Of a stretch of DNA of 64,000 nucleotides, positions 34,236-43,990 are shown piece after piece. Below the pieces are notes generated by a model. It had not been told where the DNA came from. It made no database searches and was given only the letters and a program-made list of their open reading frames with translations. The stretch comes from Plazaster borealis (Eukaryota > Echinodermata > Asteroidea > Forcipulatida > Labidiasteridae). Made by a program: the position numbers and the translations under genes. Numbering within the stretch: the first letter of the stretch is position 1; each line of letters begins with the position of its first letter. Location of the stretch: contig CM037460.1 of the NCBI GenBank assembly GCA_021014325.1, positions 17,465,486 through 17,529,485 of the forward strand. The letters are read 5' to 3'.

Positions 34236-34811
34236 TACCGTCACTGTTTTCACAAAGTGGTGAGTCTGCACCACAGCTAAAAATCCTCAAATTCCCTGTT
34301 TGAACTTTTTTTCAAACTGCTGTTTGGGAAAGTACTTATATTGTTTTTATTTTAAATTTTACTACCAAAATAAAGCATACTTCTTTAGCTTTACAGAACT
34401 GTCAATAATGTTTTCAATCTTGCAACTATATTTCAATGAGTTATCAAATTCTTAACACATTTGTCACTTCGTGAAAACGCCTGGAAACAAGAAACGTGCA
34501 CGCTGAGCGCTGTGTATACAAACCAACGACGGTTCATGGAAACATGAAAGTCATACCACACGTGTTTGGCACCGTGCCAGCACTACATGTATGTAAATCA
34601 ATGGACAATGTGGCGACTCTTGATTGGCCACGTGTAATGCAAAATGGCAAATCTAGTGATTCTTCTGTCATGCTAATTAGTGTAATTACAAAACCATCAC
34701 GTGTTAGGTCCTGAAATTGGCTGAACATTTTAAAAGCAATGAGTTTGTCGAGAAAAGTACTAATTATTGTGATTTTTTGACACATTCATTGGCTTATGAA
34801 AACGGTGACGT
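34236..34811 (+). mobile_element. Family E element, diverged copy
   Basis: Left ACCGTCACTGTTTTCACAAA and right TTATGAAAACGGTGACG are the same inverted ends as at 44981-45506 with substitutions. Internal copies of CACTTCGTGAAAACGC-like sequence (near 34468) support the assignment. Short open frames on both strands (34496-34785) lie in it and are not genes. Confidence 0.7.
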
Positions 34812-35020
34812 TTTCATCATTTTAAACATTGCCTCATGGAGATCAACATTAATTGTTGTACATATTTTTTGTTAAACTACAGCATTTCAAGCAAAGATAT
34901 TTCAAGGGAGGTTTTCCACTATGACCATCTTTATACCATGGTGGTGTGCAAATCCTGTACAATACCTTTAAGACCGCCAAATTTTAAAGTACATATGGTC
35001 TGAATTTAATCATTTTTCAT

Positions 35021-35379
35021 TTATAGGGCCTGTACACTATTGGTAAGATCGAAAAACACAAATGTTCACAGATTCACACATAACTTACATGATTTAAAGT
35101 AAGTAATGGTAGAAAGGGTTCCTTAAAATATTTCTGCCTAAAATGCTATCGTTTCTGAGAAATGAGTAAAACAATAGTTTTTATCACGCATGATAAAAAC
35201 TATCGGATGTTTGAAAAAAACAGAAAACACATATAAGGTCTCTTTTCACTATTTTCTTGTGACCTCGATGACCAATTGAGCTCAAACTTTCACAGGTTTG
35301 TTTGTTCATGCATATGTTGAATCACACAAATTGTGGACACTGATTTTGAGCTGTTACCAAAAGTGTACAATACCTTTAA
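35021..35379 (+). mobile_element. MITE family D with central palindrome
   Basis: Left ATAGGGCCTGTACACTATTG, right AAAGTGTACAATACCTTTAA. The middle holds ATAGTTTTTATCA-CGC-TGATAAAAACTAT-type palindrome at about 35173-35204. Flanking motif GACCTCGATGACCAATTGAG is shared with family A, so D and A are related. Confidence 0.75.
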
Positions 35380-35531
35380 CACATGATAATTTGTGTAAAA
35401 AACCAAAACCCACTCAATCCCTGAGTTAGACCCCTCGCTTCTGAACTTGGCGCACCTCAAAACCATCTTTATGTAACACTACTGCTGGGTCAATTTTTAC
35501 AAGTCGGTTTTCGTATTAATTTATATTGCAG

Positions 35532-35607
35532 GTACAAGTCGGTAAGACAAGAGAGGGCCATCCTGTGGTTGGGTACATTGCTGTCACACAGCTTCAAGCG
35601 TCACAAG
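35532..35607 (+). CDS. Neutral sphingomyelinase (SMPD3/5-like), internal exon
   Basis: This exon encodes 25 residues plus one base, reading VQVGKTREGHPVVGYIAV then TQLQASQ. Acceptor TTATATTGCAG ends at 35531; donor GTAAAT begins at 35608. It starts in phase 0 and ends in phase 1. The segment corresponds to the strand of SMPD3-type neutral sphingomyelinases that reads V-Q-V-G through I-V-G-Y-I-A-x-T-H-L-x-A. These membrane enzymes cleave sphingomyelin to ceramide and phosphocholine at the plasma membrane and Golgi. In the family a His follows Thr (THL); here the codon is CAG, giving TQL. Assignment rests on recalled family motifs plus the perfect phase match with the exon at 52523; another EEP-fold protein is less likely. 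Confidence 0.75.
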
Positions 35608-35611
35608 GTAA

Positions 35612-35682
35612 ATAATAATACTTGTTTCTTATACAGCGCTTTATCACACCCCGTAGGGGCGTATCTAAGCGCTCGTTATTTG
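35612..35682 (-). mobile_element. SINE-1 3' end fragment
   Basis: TAATAATACTTGTTTCTTAT, CAGCGCTTTATCACACCCCG and AAGCGCTCG are the minus-strand 3' end of SINE-1, starting 4 bases after the exon donor site. It may have shaped the intron boundary. Confidence 0.65.
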
Positions 35683-35756
35683 TTTTTGATCAACAGCATA
35701 AGCAGAGCTATTTGTTTTAATTATGAAACCAAATTATGTAGCACCTTCTAATGTCT

Positions 35757-36005
35757 TTCCTCGCCTTCCACCTCTAGGACCCCGGTTTGAATCCCACCGG
35801 GGGCATTATGTGGATTGGGTTTTCAGTCCCTACCTGACTGCGTGGGTTTTCCCTGGACTGGGGTTTTCCTCCCACATCTAAAACTGAAACTTCCTTCCTT
35901 GTCTTCTCGCCATTGGGTTCTTGGCTTGTACAGTGATTAAGTTCACTTTTCTGAGAGTCCTTGCTTCACAACCAGATTGAATGAAATGAAATGAAATGAA
36001 TAGAA
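35757..36005 (+). mobile_element. SINE-2, near full length
   Basis: B-box-like GGTTTGAATCC is followed by GGGTTTTCAGTCCCTACCTG, GGGGTTTTCCTCCCACATC, TTGGGTTCTTGGCTTGTACA, GATTAAGTTCACTTTTCTGA and TTCACAACCAGATTGAATG, then an (ATGAA)n tail at 35978-36000. The best copy of this family in the window; the A-box part is weak. Confidence 0.8.
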
Positions 36006-36014
36006 GGAAGGTGT

Positions 36015-36285
36015 TGCAGCGCGCGCATTCAGCTGCTACTGCCAGAAACACAGGGGCAAACCCCTTCTCTTAACGATAAGTGTAACTGGGTTCTTTTACC
36101 GTACGTGTATTACACAACACACGGGACCTATGGCTGTACGCCCCATATCCAAAGGACAAAGCAATAATGGTTAAGTGTCTTGCTTAAGGACACAAGTGCC
36201 ACGACCGGGACTTCAACCCACACTCTGTTGATCAGAAACACACGAGCTTGAGTCGGGTGCTCTTCCACATAGCCACAACACGCTG
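36015..36285 (-). mobile_element. SINE-1, head and body
   Basis: Minus-strand copy with TGCCAGAAACACAGGGGCAA, ACACAACACACGGGACC, TTAAGTGTCTTGCTTAAGGA, an altered B box and head ending GCCACAACACG. The 3' tail lies beyond a junction with the SINE-2 copy next to it. Confidence 0.75.
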
Positions 36286-37032
36286 ACAGGTAAAATGCAG
36301 TAAACAGAAACTGTTTTGATTTGGTTTATTGATTCCATTCATCGTCGTCATAATCATGGCTGAAACATCGTAATCGATGATAAAAGTACTAACATCACAT
36401 GTGCATGAACACCTTGATCTTCTTATACATAAATCATTATTTCCTTGATACCATAAATCTTTGTTTTCCATTGTACTTGTCTAGCAACTCTGAGCTGCAG
36501 TGAACCATTTTGATTAGCCCATCAAAGTTCTTTTTTTAAGAGCTTTCAGTCTGACTATCATTTTCATTCTGTTCATTGACCTCGTTAATGTCTGTTGGGT
36601 TATTGTTCACATTTGCTCCTTATATATAAAAAAAGAAAGAAAAAAAGAAGACAAAAACATTTGCAAATGAAGTCTGTACCAACTGGATGATTTTAGGTGT
36701 CTTCGCTCCCTTCTCTTGATTCCATTATAACCCTTTTTTTAGTGATAAATTGATCATATGGACACATTAATTGTTTACTCCTTTTTTTTTTGCAAACGGC
36801 AAACCCCACCCCCCCCCCCCCAAAAAAAACAGTTCAAAATAGCACCCTCAGGAGTCCTCTTTCCCATTCTGAAAACTGTGTGGCCGTGCGATCTTCATTT
36901 TTTGTTTCTGAAGGGGTTTCAACCTGCGACCGGTCCGCATGAAAGAGTTAACTCACTGCATTTACTGGATCGGATATGGATTTTGCAACCCCTTTAAAAC
37001 TCATTCACTGCTGTAGATAACAATCCCTTCAC
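36286..37032. other. Intronic stretch without features
   Basis: Poly-C/A run near 36806-36830 (CCCCC then AAAAAAA). Nothing else recognised; no exon-like open frame with splice sites. Confidence 0.4.
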
Positions 37033-37409
37033 TTAAAGGCACTGTACACGTTTGGTAATTGTCAAAGACCAGTGTTCTCACTTGGTGTATCCCAACATAT
37101 GCATAAAATAACAAGCCTGTGAAAATTTGGGCTCAATTGGTCATCGAAGTTGCAAGAAAATGATGAAAGAAAAAACACCCTTGTTGTACAAATTTGTGTG
37201 CTTTCAGATAGGAATAAAAGGCTTCAGGCCTGAAGTCTTTTATTATTTTAGTGAGAAATTACCTCTTTCTCAAAATCTACGTTACTTCAGAGGGAGTCGT
37301 TTCTCACAATGTTTTATACTATCAAAAGCTCTCCGTTGCTTGTTACCAAGTAAGGTTTTATGCTAATATATTATTTTGAGTAATTACCAAACGTGTACAG
37401 TGCCTTTAA
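37033..37409 (-). mobile_element. MITE family A, complete (377 bp), AGGCCT core
   Basis: Opposite orientation to 16460-16810. Ends TTAAAGGCACTGTACACG and CGTGTACAGTGCCTTTAA with TTAA at both sides. Centre AAAGGCTTCAGGCCTGAAGT (about 37218-37237). Short + frames over it are repeat sequence. Confidence 0.9.
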
Positions 37410-38010
37410 TCAGCCACCCAGTGATTTTTAAACACAGATTTACTTCACAGTTTTTTTAAACCTAGGAGTTTCTTGAAAACTGTTGGATTTTCAATAAATG
37501 GACTCTTTTAAAAAAAAACACTGTTGTGTGGCGTTGCTTTAAAATCCATATGCTGGGAAGTATTACAATGGCCTTTTCACACAAAGCCAAAAAGCAATTT
37601 GTCATGCATGAAAAATGTTCAGATTGCATGTCATCCAGGAAGGCCGACATCAGTGGCAATCAGTCCTGTGTCTTGTTTCAAAATAGTCAACCCCCCCCCC
37701 TCAGGCTAATTGTGTGAACTTTTTTTAATTTATCAAATTCTAAACGTGGGATATATTATACTTTCTGACATTTCCAATTTTAGCTTTGCAGACAGATACA
37801 TGGACATGAGCCATCACGGTTTTGGTTTTTTTTTTAAATGTGCCCATCTAACTGCGTGTGCATTTGACTGCGTGTGCGCCCCCTGGAAAAGGGGCTATTC
37901 AGAGTATAGTCAGTGTTAAACAAATCTGATTTTTTTCTCTCGAAATTGTGGGTGGGTGGGTCAAAAGAAATAACTGAAATTCGAAAGTTTTTTATTAAAA
38001 TATACATGTA
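37410..38010. other. Intronic stretch without features
   Basis: No exon recognised. Poly-C near 37690 and CTGCGTGTGCATTTGACTGC near 37852 (a 19-bp imperfect repeat of CTGCGTGTGC) are the only patterns. Confidence 0.35.
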
Positions 38011-38165
38011 TTGATGAAGGTCCGGTTTGGATTGAAAGCTAAGGCCATCTCCCCTACTAGTTATATATATATATATATCATTTCAACTTGTTTGTGTCTG
38101 TGTTTGTTTATGCCTCTGACGAAGATCCGGTTCGGATCGAAAGCTAAGGCCATCTCCCCTACAAA
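38011..38165 (+). ncRNA. Two tandem hammerhead-ribozyme-like motifs (candidate)
   Basis: 38116-38144 reads CTGACGA, then a stem AGATCCG-GTT-CGGATC, then GAAAGC. 38011-38040 reads TTGATGA, AGGTCCG-GTT-TGGATT, GAAAGC. These match the hammerhead core CUGANGA-stem II-GAAA; the upstream copy keeps stem II by G-U pairs. The block AAGGCCATCTCCCCTAC follows both copies, so the unit repeats with a 105-bp period. Such tandem motifs are known in the terminal repeats of Penelope-like retroelements. Stem I/III and the cleavage triplet were not established, and an extra A lies before stem II. Confidence 0.4.
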
Positions 38166-38224
38166 TTTTATAATTTCAACATATATATATATATCAACAA
38201 ACCAACAAAATAATAATAATAATA

Positions 38225-38420
38225 CCCAGCTGGCCAAGATCGCCAATTTCATTCCTGATTAAACTAAAAAGTTGTTTGTTTTAGCCAGGAAAAGCCATTA
38301 AAAACTACTGATGTTGGATACCCTTGATCTAAAATATCTGGTTCACTTGAGGCATTACTTTGTTGTTCATTGTATAGATTATGAATCCATTCAATATGTA
38401 GAAAACAAAATCGAAATTTG
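38225..38420 (+). repeat. Dispersed repeat J, plus copy
   Basis: Reverse complement of 26697-26880. It begins right after an (ATA)n tract that follows the hammerhead-like motifs: CCCAGCTGGCCAAGATCGCC, AAAAAGTTGTTTGTTTTAGC, TGATGTTGGATACCCTTGAT. It may be the internal part of the same retroelement. Confidence 0.7.
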
Positions 38421-39148
38421 GGGTGGGTGGGTAGGTCAAAACAATTTCGAAAATAAATCAACAATTTTAACATTGACTATTCTGAACGGTCCCTAAGCCC
38501 TGAATTTGTGCATAATAGCTTGATGATATTGGGCCCCGATGGCTTTAATATTAAAATACTCCAGTCACCCCATATGAGCTTTGTACAGTATTTTACTAAT
38601 TAATATAAGCCCCATTTTTTGCTTAAAGTTAGGGTTATAGATTTCTAAAAGGAGTCTTAGCAATGTAGCCAGTAGGAGAGGAAGTAACTTTTAACCCGCA
38701 GATTAAATTCTCTTAGCATCAGTACCCTCTTGTTCATTCATAAGACGAGCGTCTTATCCACTATCCTCAGGATAAGCATCCGAGTAAAGTCCTTGCTGGG
38801 AGATCGTCTTACATTCAGTAATTTCGTCGATGGAGCAGAGCTCGCCGTCGCAACCTGACTAAAACAATAGTGCCTGCGTGTGCAATGAAGCCCTCCCCCA
38901 TATATGCTGTCAACAAAATGCACATGCTGAGATGCACATCAGGGTCTTGTTTTAAAGACGTCTTGCCTTTTTCAAGTTTGCTGTCCTTTTCGTTGATGTT
39001 TTTTTTAGGGTTTGTTTTAAGGAACTTTGAAATACAATAATATTCTTTATCCCAGATGCAATCCCAGAGGCAAATGTAGCATCTACTATATTTTTGCTCT
39101 ACCCGCTGCTAAAATTTAGGATTCAAACTGCCTCTAGCTACCGGGAAA
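38421..39148. other. Intronic stretch without features
   Basis: No exon recognised. 38730-38930 has moderate complexity and a 61-codon minus-strand frame without motif. Confidence 0.35.
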
Positions 39149-39325
39149 TCTCGGTGGTCTAGTGGCAAGACAACTTGCTCTAGAATGGCAAAGGTTGTGG
39201 GTTCAAATCCCACTTGAGTAATATGCCTGTGGTGGTTTTTTTCACAGGACTCGTGAAAGTACTGAGTATACAGTGCTTTACACACATCTGTGTACGGGTA
39301 AAACCAAATATTCTTTATCCCCGTG
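39149..39325 (+). mobile_element. SINE-5, tRNA-derived
   Basis: A box TGGTCTAGTGG (39155-39165) and perfect B box GGTTCAAATCC (39200-39210), spacing typical for polymerase III promoters. The tail ACAGTGCTTTACACACATCT ends ATATTCTTTATCC; the same AATATTCTTTATCC occurs at 39039-39053 before the element, a possible partial older copy or target duplication. Acceptor arms do not pair, so not a functional tRNA. Confidence 0.7.
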
Positions 39326-39914
39326 CACATTTTACATCTATTGAGCTTTGAGATACAAATTGTCTATTTGGTTTGTACAATAACTGAAATGGTCTAGTTT
39401 TTAAGAAAGTTTTTTTTTTCAACTTAAGTTGTGATTGTATATGTTTTGTTTTGTTACTATTCTCTAGGTTAGTGGACTAACACACCTTATGGTGACAGTG
39501 CCTTCACTTTTGTTAGTCCTGGCAAACCTGGAATGTGTAGTTACGTTTCAGATTTTTTTTTGTGAGTTGTTCTGTATTCTTTAGTGACATTTGGCTTACC
39601 AAAAAAATGTGGTGCAATTTTTTTTACATTTTCTTTGCTTTTTTAATGTAAATATATTTTTGTTGTGAATTTTATGTGTGAATTGCCGAATAAATAGTAA
39701 TAACAAAAAAGTGTATGAGAATTTCTGCGAAATTAAATTCAGATGAGAACATTTGTTTGAGCAGTGCAGGTTTTTCAAACATTTTAATAAGGATAATACG
39801 TTTGAATGGTCGGTTGTATGGTGTGCACTCCACACTAATACTAAAAAATAGATGCTCAGAACCAAGTCAAATTTTACCAACGTACCTGTGCGTACATGTG
39901 TGATCAACTAGTGT
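39326..39914. other. Intronic stretch without features
   Basis: AT-rich; no exon recognised. Overlapping frames at 39596-39907 on both strands lack motifs. Confidence 0.35.
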
Positions 39915-40230
39915 GTGCATGAAATAACATACCTGAGAAAATTTGGGCTTAATGCATTGTGTGAGTCAGGAGAAAATAGTGAAAAAAACATGCACAATTT
40001 TCAGCATTGTAAACACATTGTCCTTAATTTTGGTTGTTACAACCGAAATCAGCTGATTGCGTTTGTTTAGGTTTTCAGATACAGTTTTCTCAAATATGAC
40101 TTCATTTCTGAAGGAAATATTTCACAGAAAAATGGTTCTAGTATTTACTTCATAATCAATAAGCTTTCAGACTAAAATTAAACAATTATGTTTTTTATCC
40201 TTACCAATCCTGCATAATATCTTTAATGCC
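39915..40230 (+). repeat. Family D-related direct repeat, copy 1
   Basis: Pairs with 40620-40950: CTGAGAAAATTTGGGCTTAA, GTCAGGAGAAAATAGTGAAA, CATGCACAATTTTCAGCAT, GTTTTCTCAAATATGACTTC, AATAAGCTTTCAGACT and TTTTTTATCCTTACCAA occur in the same order. Left end of the D element eroded. Confidence 0.75.
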
Positions 40231-40619
40231 AGTAAAAATTGATTATTTTCTGGGTTACAAGAAGATGCATCAATAACAAATAATCTTAGTATGTTTTAGG
40301 GTTTTTTCTTGTCTTTTTTATGGTCAGGATTATTAAAAAAAATTACAAGAAGTACAGGTTAAATTCGCATGAGTTCTTGGATTATCCCCCAAGGAAGCAA
40401 AGAGGATGAAGTCCTTGGGTAGGATTAGGGATGTAATTATGGCTTAGATGAAGGAGGGCAAGAGAGGCGTGATTGTGCAAAGCTTTAGGGCCCGCCTGAG
40501 GACCCCAGAAAATATTTGATATCTGGATGCCCTTTGGTGCATTGCGAGAACTTAAAGGTTTATGCAGGATTTGGTAGAGCTGACAAAATAGTCACAGACA
40601 GTGTTCATGTTTTGTGTTA
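40231..40619. other. Intronic stretch
   Basis: No exon recognised. Nothing beyond AT-rich sequence and a GC-richer part at 40420-40560. Confidence 0.35.
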
Positions 40620-40950
40620 TCAACCATATGTATGAAACAACAAACCTGTGAAAATGTGGGCTTAATTAATTGTGCAAGTCAGGAGAAAATAGTGAAAAAC
40701 CATGCACAATTTTCAGCATGTAAACACATTGTCCTTAATTTGGGTTGTAACAATCGAAATCAGCTATTGCAGTTTTTTGTTTTTTTAGGTGTTCAGATAC
40801 AGTTTTCTCAAAAATACGACTTCATTTCCGAGGGAAATATTTTAAAGAAAAAATAGTTCTAGTAGGAACTTCATAATCAGTAAGCTTTCAGACTGAAATT
40901 AAACGATGATGTTTTTTATCCTTACCAATTGTGTAAAATACCTTTAAATT
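40620..40950 (+). repeat. Family D-related direct repeat, copy 2
   Basis: Second copy, about 85 percent similar by eye to 39915-40230, ending TACCTTTAA. An + frame at 40614-40856 is repeat sequence. Confidence 0.75.
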
Positions 40951-41009
40951 TATAACCTTGCAGCTACCAGGCCAAATTTCATATTGCTGATTAAAATATT
41001 AAAGAGAAA

Positions 41010-41061
41010 CTCTTACTTATGAGGCAATTTGACAGCTCTTACTTATGAGGCAATTTGACAG
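41010..41061 (+). repeat. 26-bp perfect tandem repeat, two copies
   Basis: CTCTTACTTATGAGGCAATT plus TGACAG occurs at 41010-41035 and again at 41036-41061 with no difference. Confidence 0.95.
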
Positions 41062-41184
41062 AGACATTAGTCACATACCATATGGAATTATTAGCTTTTT
41101 CCTTTTGTCTTCTGAGCGAAATTCTTCTGTTATCATTACCCCCCGAACAAAGATATTGACAAAATGGGGAGACCGCCAACATTA

Positions 41185-41275
41185 GGGCTAGATGGCTCAG
41201 TTGGTAGAGCACCGGCACGTTAATCCGGAGGTCGCAGGTTCGCTGTAGTAAATGTTTTCTTTGTTCAACCCAAAA
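41185..41275 (+). mobile_element. tRNA-Asn-like SINE head (SINE-6), truncated
   Basis: GGGCTAGATGGCTCAGTTGG contains an A box; the anticodon arm CCGGC-ACGTTAA-TCCGG gives a GTT (Asn) anticodon, and AGGTCGCAGGTTCG starts a T-arm that is broken after 6 bases. The tail TTCTTTGTTCAACCC is shared with 55770-55840. The broken T-arm and lack of a 3' acceptor half exclude a functional tRNA gene. Confidence 0.6.
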
Positions 41276-41684
41276 TAAACAAACTATTTTTGGGGGGGGG
41301 GCGGAATGGGGGGTAATTAGTGGGGGTTATTTTTTTATATTTTTATAAAAAACAGAACTTACTATTTTTGTTAGTAGTACTATTTTTTAGGGGGGTCAGC
41401 AGGTAGTGCCACCTGACATGCCTTTTTTCTATGGAAAGAACAAGGTGGCTAACAGATTGGGCAATACATTTGGTGCTCGATATGGGGCATGGTGGTCCCC
41501 CCCCCCCTTCTGTTGTGTCTTCATTGTTTGCTTGGAATCTCAGGAATTCTATAGAGGATTTTAGGATGGTACTTTTGTACCAGAGGAAAACAGTGTGTTT
41601 AAGTATGGGAACATTGGGGGTGGTACCCTCTGCCCCCATATCGGGCTTGGTACAGGCATATGCAAGGGATGTCAACGGTTACAC
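41276..41684. other. Intronic stretch
   Basis: G-run near 41292-41302 and C-run near 41496-41506. Overlapping frames on both strands in 41343-41757 have no motif. Confidence 0.35.
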
Positions 41685-41830
41685 TCCTATGTTTCGACAC
41701 CCCTATGTTCCGACACCCCTATGTTCCGACAACCCTGGTGTATTTTCCTATTCCTAACCCTAACCCTAACACTAACCCTATGTAAATCATGAGGGGGTTG
41801 TCGGAACATAGGGGTGTCGGAATATAGAGC
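41685..41830. mobile_element. Inverted-repeat element around a telomeric motif
   Basis: Left arm has three variants of CCTATGTTCCGACACC (41690-41731); right arm is GGTTGTCGGAACATAGGGGT then GTCGGAATATAG (41797-41826). Between them lies CCTAACCCTAACCCTAACAC then TAACCCTA (41753-41778), four to five TTAGGG-type telomere repeats on the minus strand with one variant. No coding capacity. Confidence 0.75.
41753..41778 (-). repeat. Interstitial telomeric repeat (TTAGGG)4-5
   Basis: Reads TAGGGTTAGTGTTAGGGTTA then GGGTTAGG on the minus strand. TTAGGG is the ancestral animal telomere unit. It sits at the loop of an inverted repeat and not at a chromosome end. Confidence 0.85.
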
Positions 41831-42569
41831 AGTCCCCGTGTCAACGCACTGTGTGCACCAACCCCCACCTTCTTCACGACCAGATGTCACGGTCTGAAAA
41901 TTGAATGAGCGTCCTTAGCTTTCTTCTGTTGGGAGTAGATGGGTTATTGATCGGCTGTTATTCATGGATGCACGGCATCTTGAGGAGTAATCGTAGCGAT
42001 GCACGGAAAGGGGAGGGGGCTCTGGAGGCCCAAATAAACCCCCCTCTAACCCCCACCCCCACCAACCCACTTCCCCTTCCTCTCCCCTGAAAAAAGTACA
42101 ACATATGTGTGTTTATTTTCTTAGTTCAGAATGAAATTGGAATGAGAAGATCTCACCCAAAATGGACTGTTTTTGGAAGCTTTTCCGATTTTGGGGGGGG
42201 ACTTGGCAATTTTCTTCTTCTATTGCCAAGGCTTACAGAAGCTGCTTTTGCTGCTCAAATTGAAGACGTAAATTGAACCCTTGTTATAAATTTATCTAGT
42301 TACTGTTTAGCCACTGTCCCCTTTGCCTGCCATGGTGATAGATTGCACCTTGCCCACCAGCTGCACCTCAGGAAATCGTAAGATTGATTTCTTGTCCTAT
42401 ATTCGGCCCTAAAAAACCCAAGAGCCCGTACTAGATGTAATTAATGAGTTTGTGCAGTCAAGTTGCAGATGGTTTTGAAAGTCAGTTAGACAGCGAAGGC
42501 GGATACCTGGCTGATGTACAGGGACTGAATTATTTATCTCAAAGCTATAACAAAGTTTGTGTAGTTCTG
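41831..42569. other. Intronic stretch
   Basis: No exon recognised. C-rich run of CCCC(A/T) words at 42035-42085 and a G-run at 42195. Confidence 0.35.
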
Positions 42570-43139
42570 GGTGCAATTTTATAGAGCTGCTTAAAGGCAT
42601 CGTACACGTTTGGTAATTGTCAAAGACCAGTGTTCTCATTTGGTGTATCCTAACATATGCATAAAATAACAAGCCTGTGAAAATTTGGGCTGAATTGGTC
42701 ATCGAAGTTGCAAGAAAGTGATGAAAGAAAAAAACACCCTTGTTGTACAAATTTGTGTGCTTTCAGATAGGAATAAAAACTTCTTGCAAGAAGTTTTTAT
42801 TATTTTAGTAAGAAATTACCTCTTTCTCAAAAACTACGTTACTTCAGAGGGAGTCGTTTCTCACAATGTTGTATACTATCAACAGCTCTCTTTTGCTCGT
42901 TACCAAGTCAGTTTTTATGCTAATATATATTTTGAGTAATTACCAAACCTGTACGATGCCTTTTAGCACAAAAAGTAGATTAACACAAAACAATTTATGC
43001 TCACTAGAAAAAAAAGATTACCAACCAAAATACCGTATCACATGTACCATCTGTGACTGGTATCCAGCTCATTTGTGCTAAGCAAAACATTCTTGAGCAA
43101 TATTTCCAGCTTCAGCAGAGCTATGAAATTTGGCCCTGG
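42570..43139. mobile_element. MITE family F, split by a family A insertion
   Basis: The left part (42570-42594) reads GGTGCAATTTTATAGAGCTG then CTTAA; the right part (42962-43139) resumes AGCACAAAAAGTAGATT and ends GCTATGAAATTTGGCCCTGG. In the intact copy at 60036-60170 the same place reads GAGCTGCTTAAG then ACAAAA, so the family A element landed exactly at TTAA. Confidence 0.85.
42591..42965 (-). mobile_element. MITE family A, complete, nested in family F
   Basis: TTAA at 42591-42594, then AGGCATCGTACACGTTTGG; right end ACCTGTACGATGCCT followed by TTTA (42962-42965), a one-base decay of the TTAA duplicate. Core AACTTCTTGCAAGAAGTT. Being inside a defined host element, it shows the TTAA duplication directly. 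Confidence 0.9.
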
Positions 43140-43387
43140 TTTGAGGTCAAAGAAACCCTCCAAAGGGTACTGCACTTTGTGAGGAAAAACCTGTAAAGAT
43201 CCAGCTATGTTCAAACCAGCGTATAACTAGGGACTGAAAACTCAAACCAAATCTTACCTCGGGGGAGGGGGTGCTAAGACATACCACATCACCACCCCCC
43301 CTTTTGTTCGAACATATAAACACACTTTCTATTGTAAAAATAGTTTTTACCAAGTAAAAAAAAATCCTGAAACCAATTAGAACACAT

Positions 43388-43777
43388 TTAAAGGCACTGG
43401 ACACTTTTGGTAATTACTCAAAAAATATATTAGCATAAAAACTTACCTGGTAATGAGCAACGGAGAGCTGTTGATAGTATAAGACATTGTAGGAAACGAC
43501 TCCCTCTGAAGTAACGTAGTTTTTGAGATAGAGGTAATTTCTCACTGAAATATTTGAATCTAAAAAAGACTTCAGGCCTGAAGCCTTTTTCAGGCATCTG
43601 AAAGCACACAAATCTTTGCAACAAGGGTGTTTTTTCTTTCATTATTTTCTTGCAACTTCAATGACCAATTGAGCCAAAATTTTCACAGGTTTGTTATGTT
43701 ATGCATACGTTGGGATACGGTACACCAAGTGAGAATACTGGTCTTTGACAATTTCCAAACGTGTCCAGTACCTTTAA
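43388..43777 (+). mobile_element. MITE family A, complete, AGGCCT core
   Basis: TTAAAGGCACTGGACACT on the left, CGTGTCCAGTACCTTTAA on the right. Core GACTTCAGGCCTGAAGCC (about 43567-43584). The right TTAA (43774-43777) is also the left end of a family B element. Confidence 0.9.
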
Positions 43778-43990
43778 AGGGAGGGTATACCTTTGGTTAT
43801 TACTTCAAAAATTAATGTCCATAAAAACTTACTTGGTAAAGAAGCACTGCATCTGTTTATAGTGTATAACATTTTGAGAAACAATTTCCTTCCGGCAGCT
43901 CCTTGAAATCTAGTTTTCAGACCTTTTTGTCAGCAATGACTGTCACCCCTGGTAGGCTTACCACGCACTCGGAATAAACAAACTTTCATG
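43774..43990 (+). mobile_element. MITE family B, left half
   Basis: TTAAAGGGAGGGTATACCTT, TTACTTGGTAAAGAAGCACT, ATAACATTTTGAGAAACAAT are family B. The match fades after about 43920 in unrelated sequence, so the right half is missing. Confidence 0.7.
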
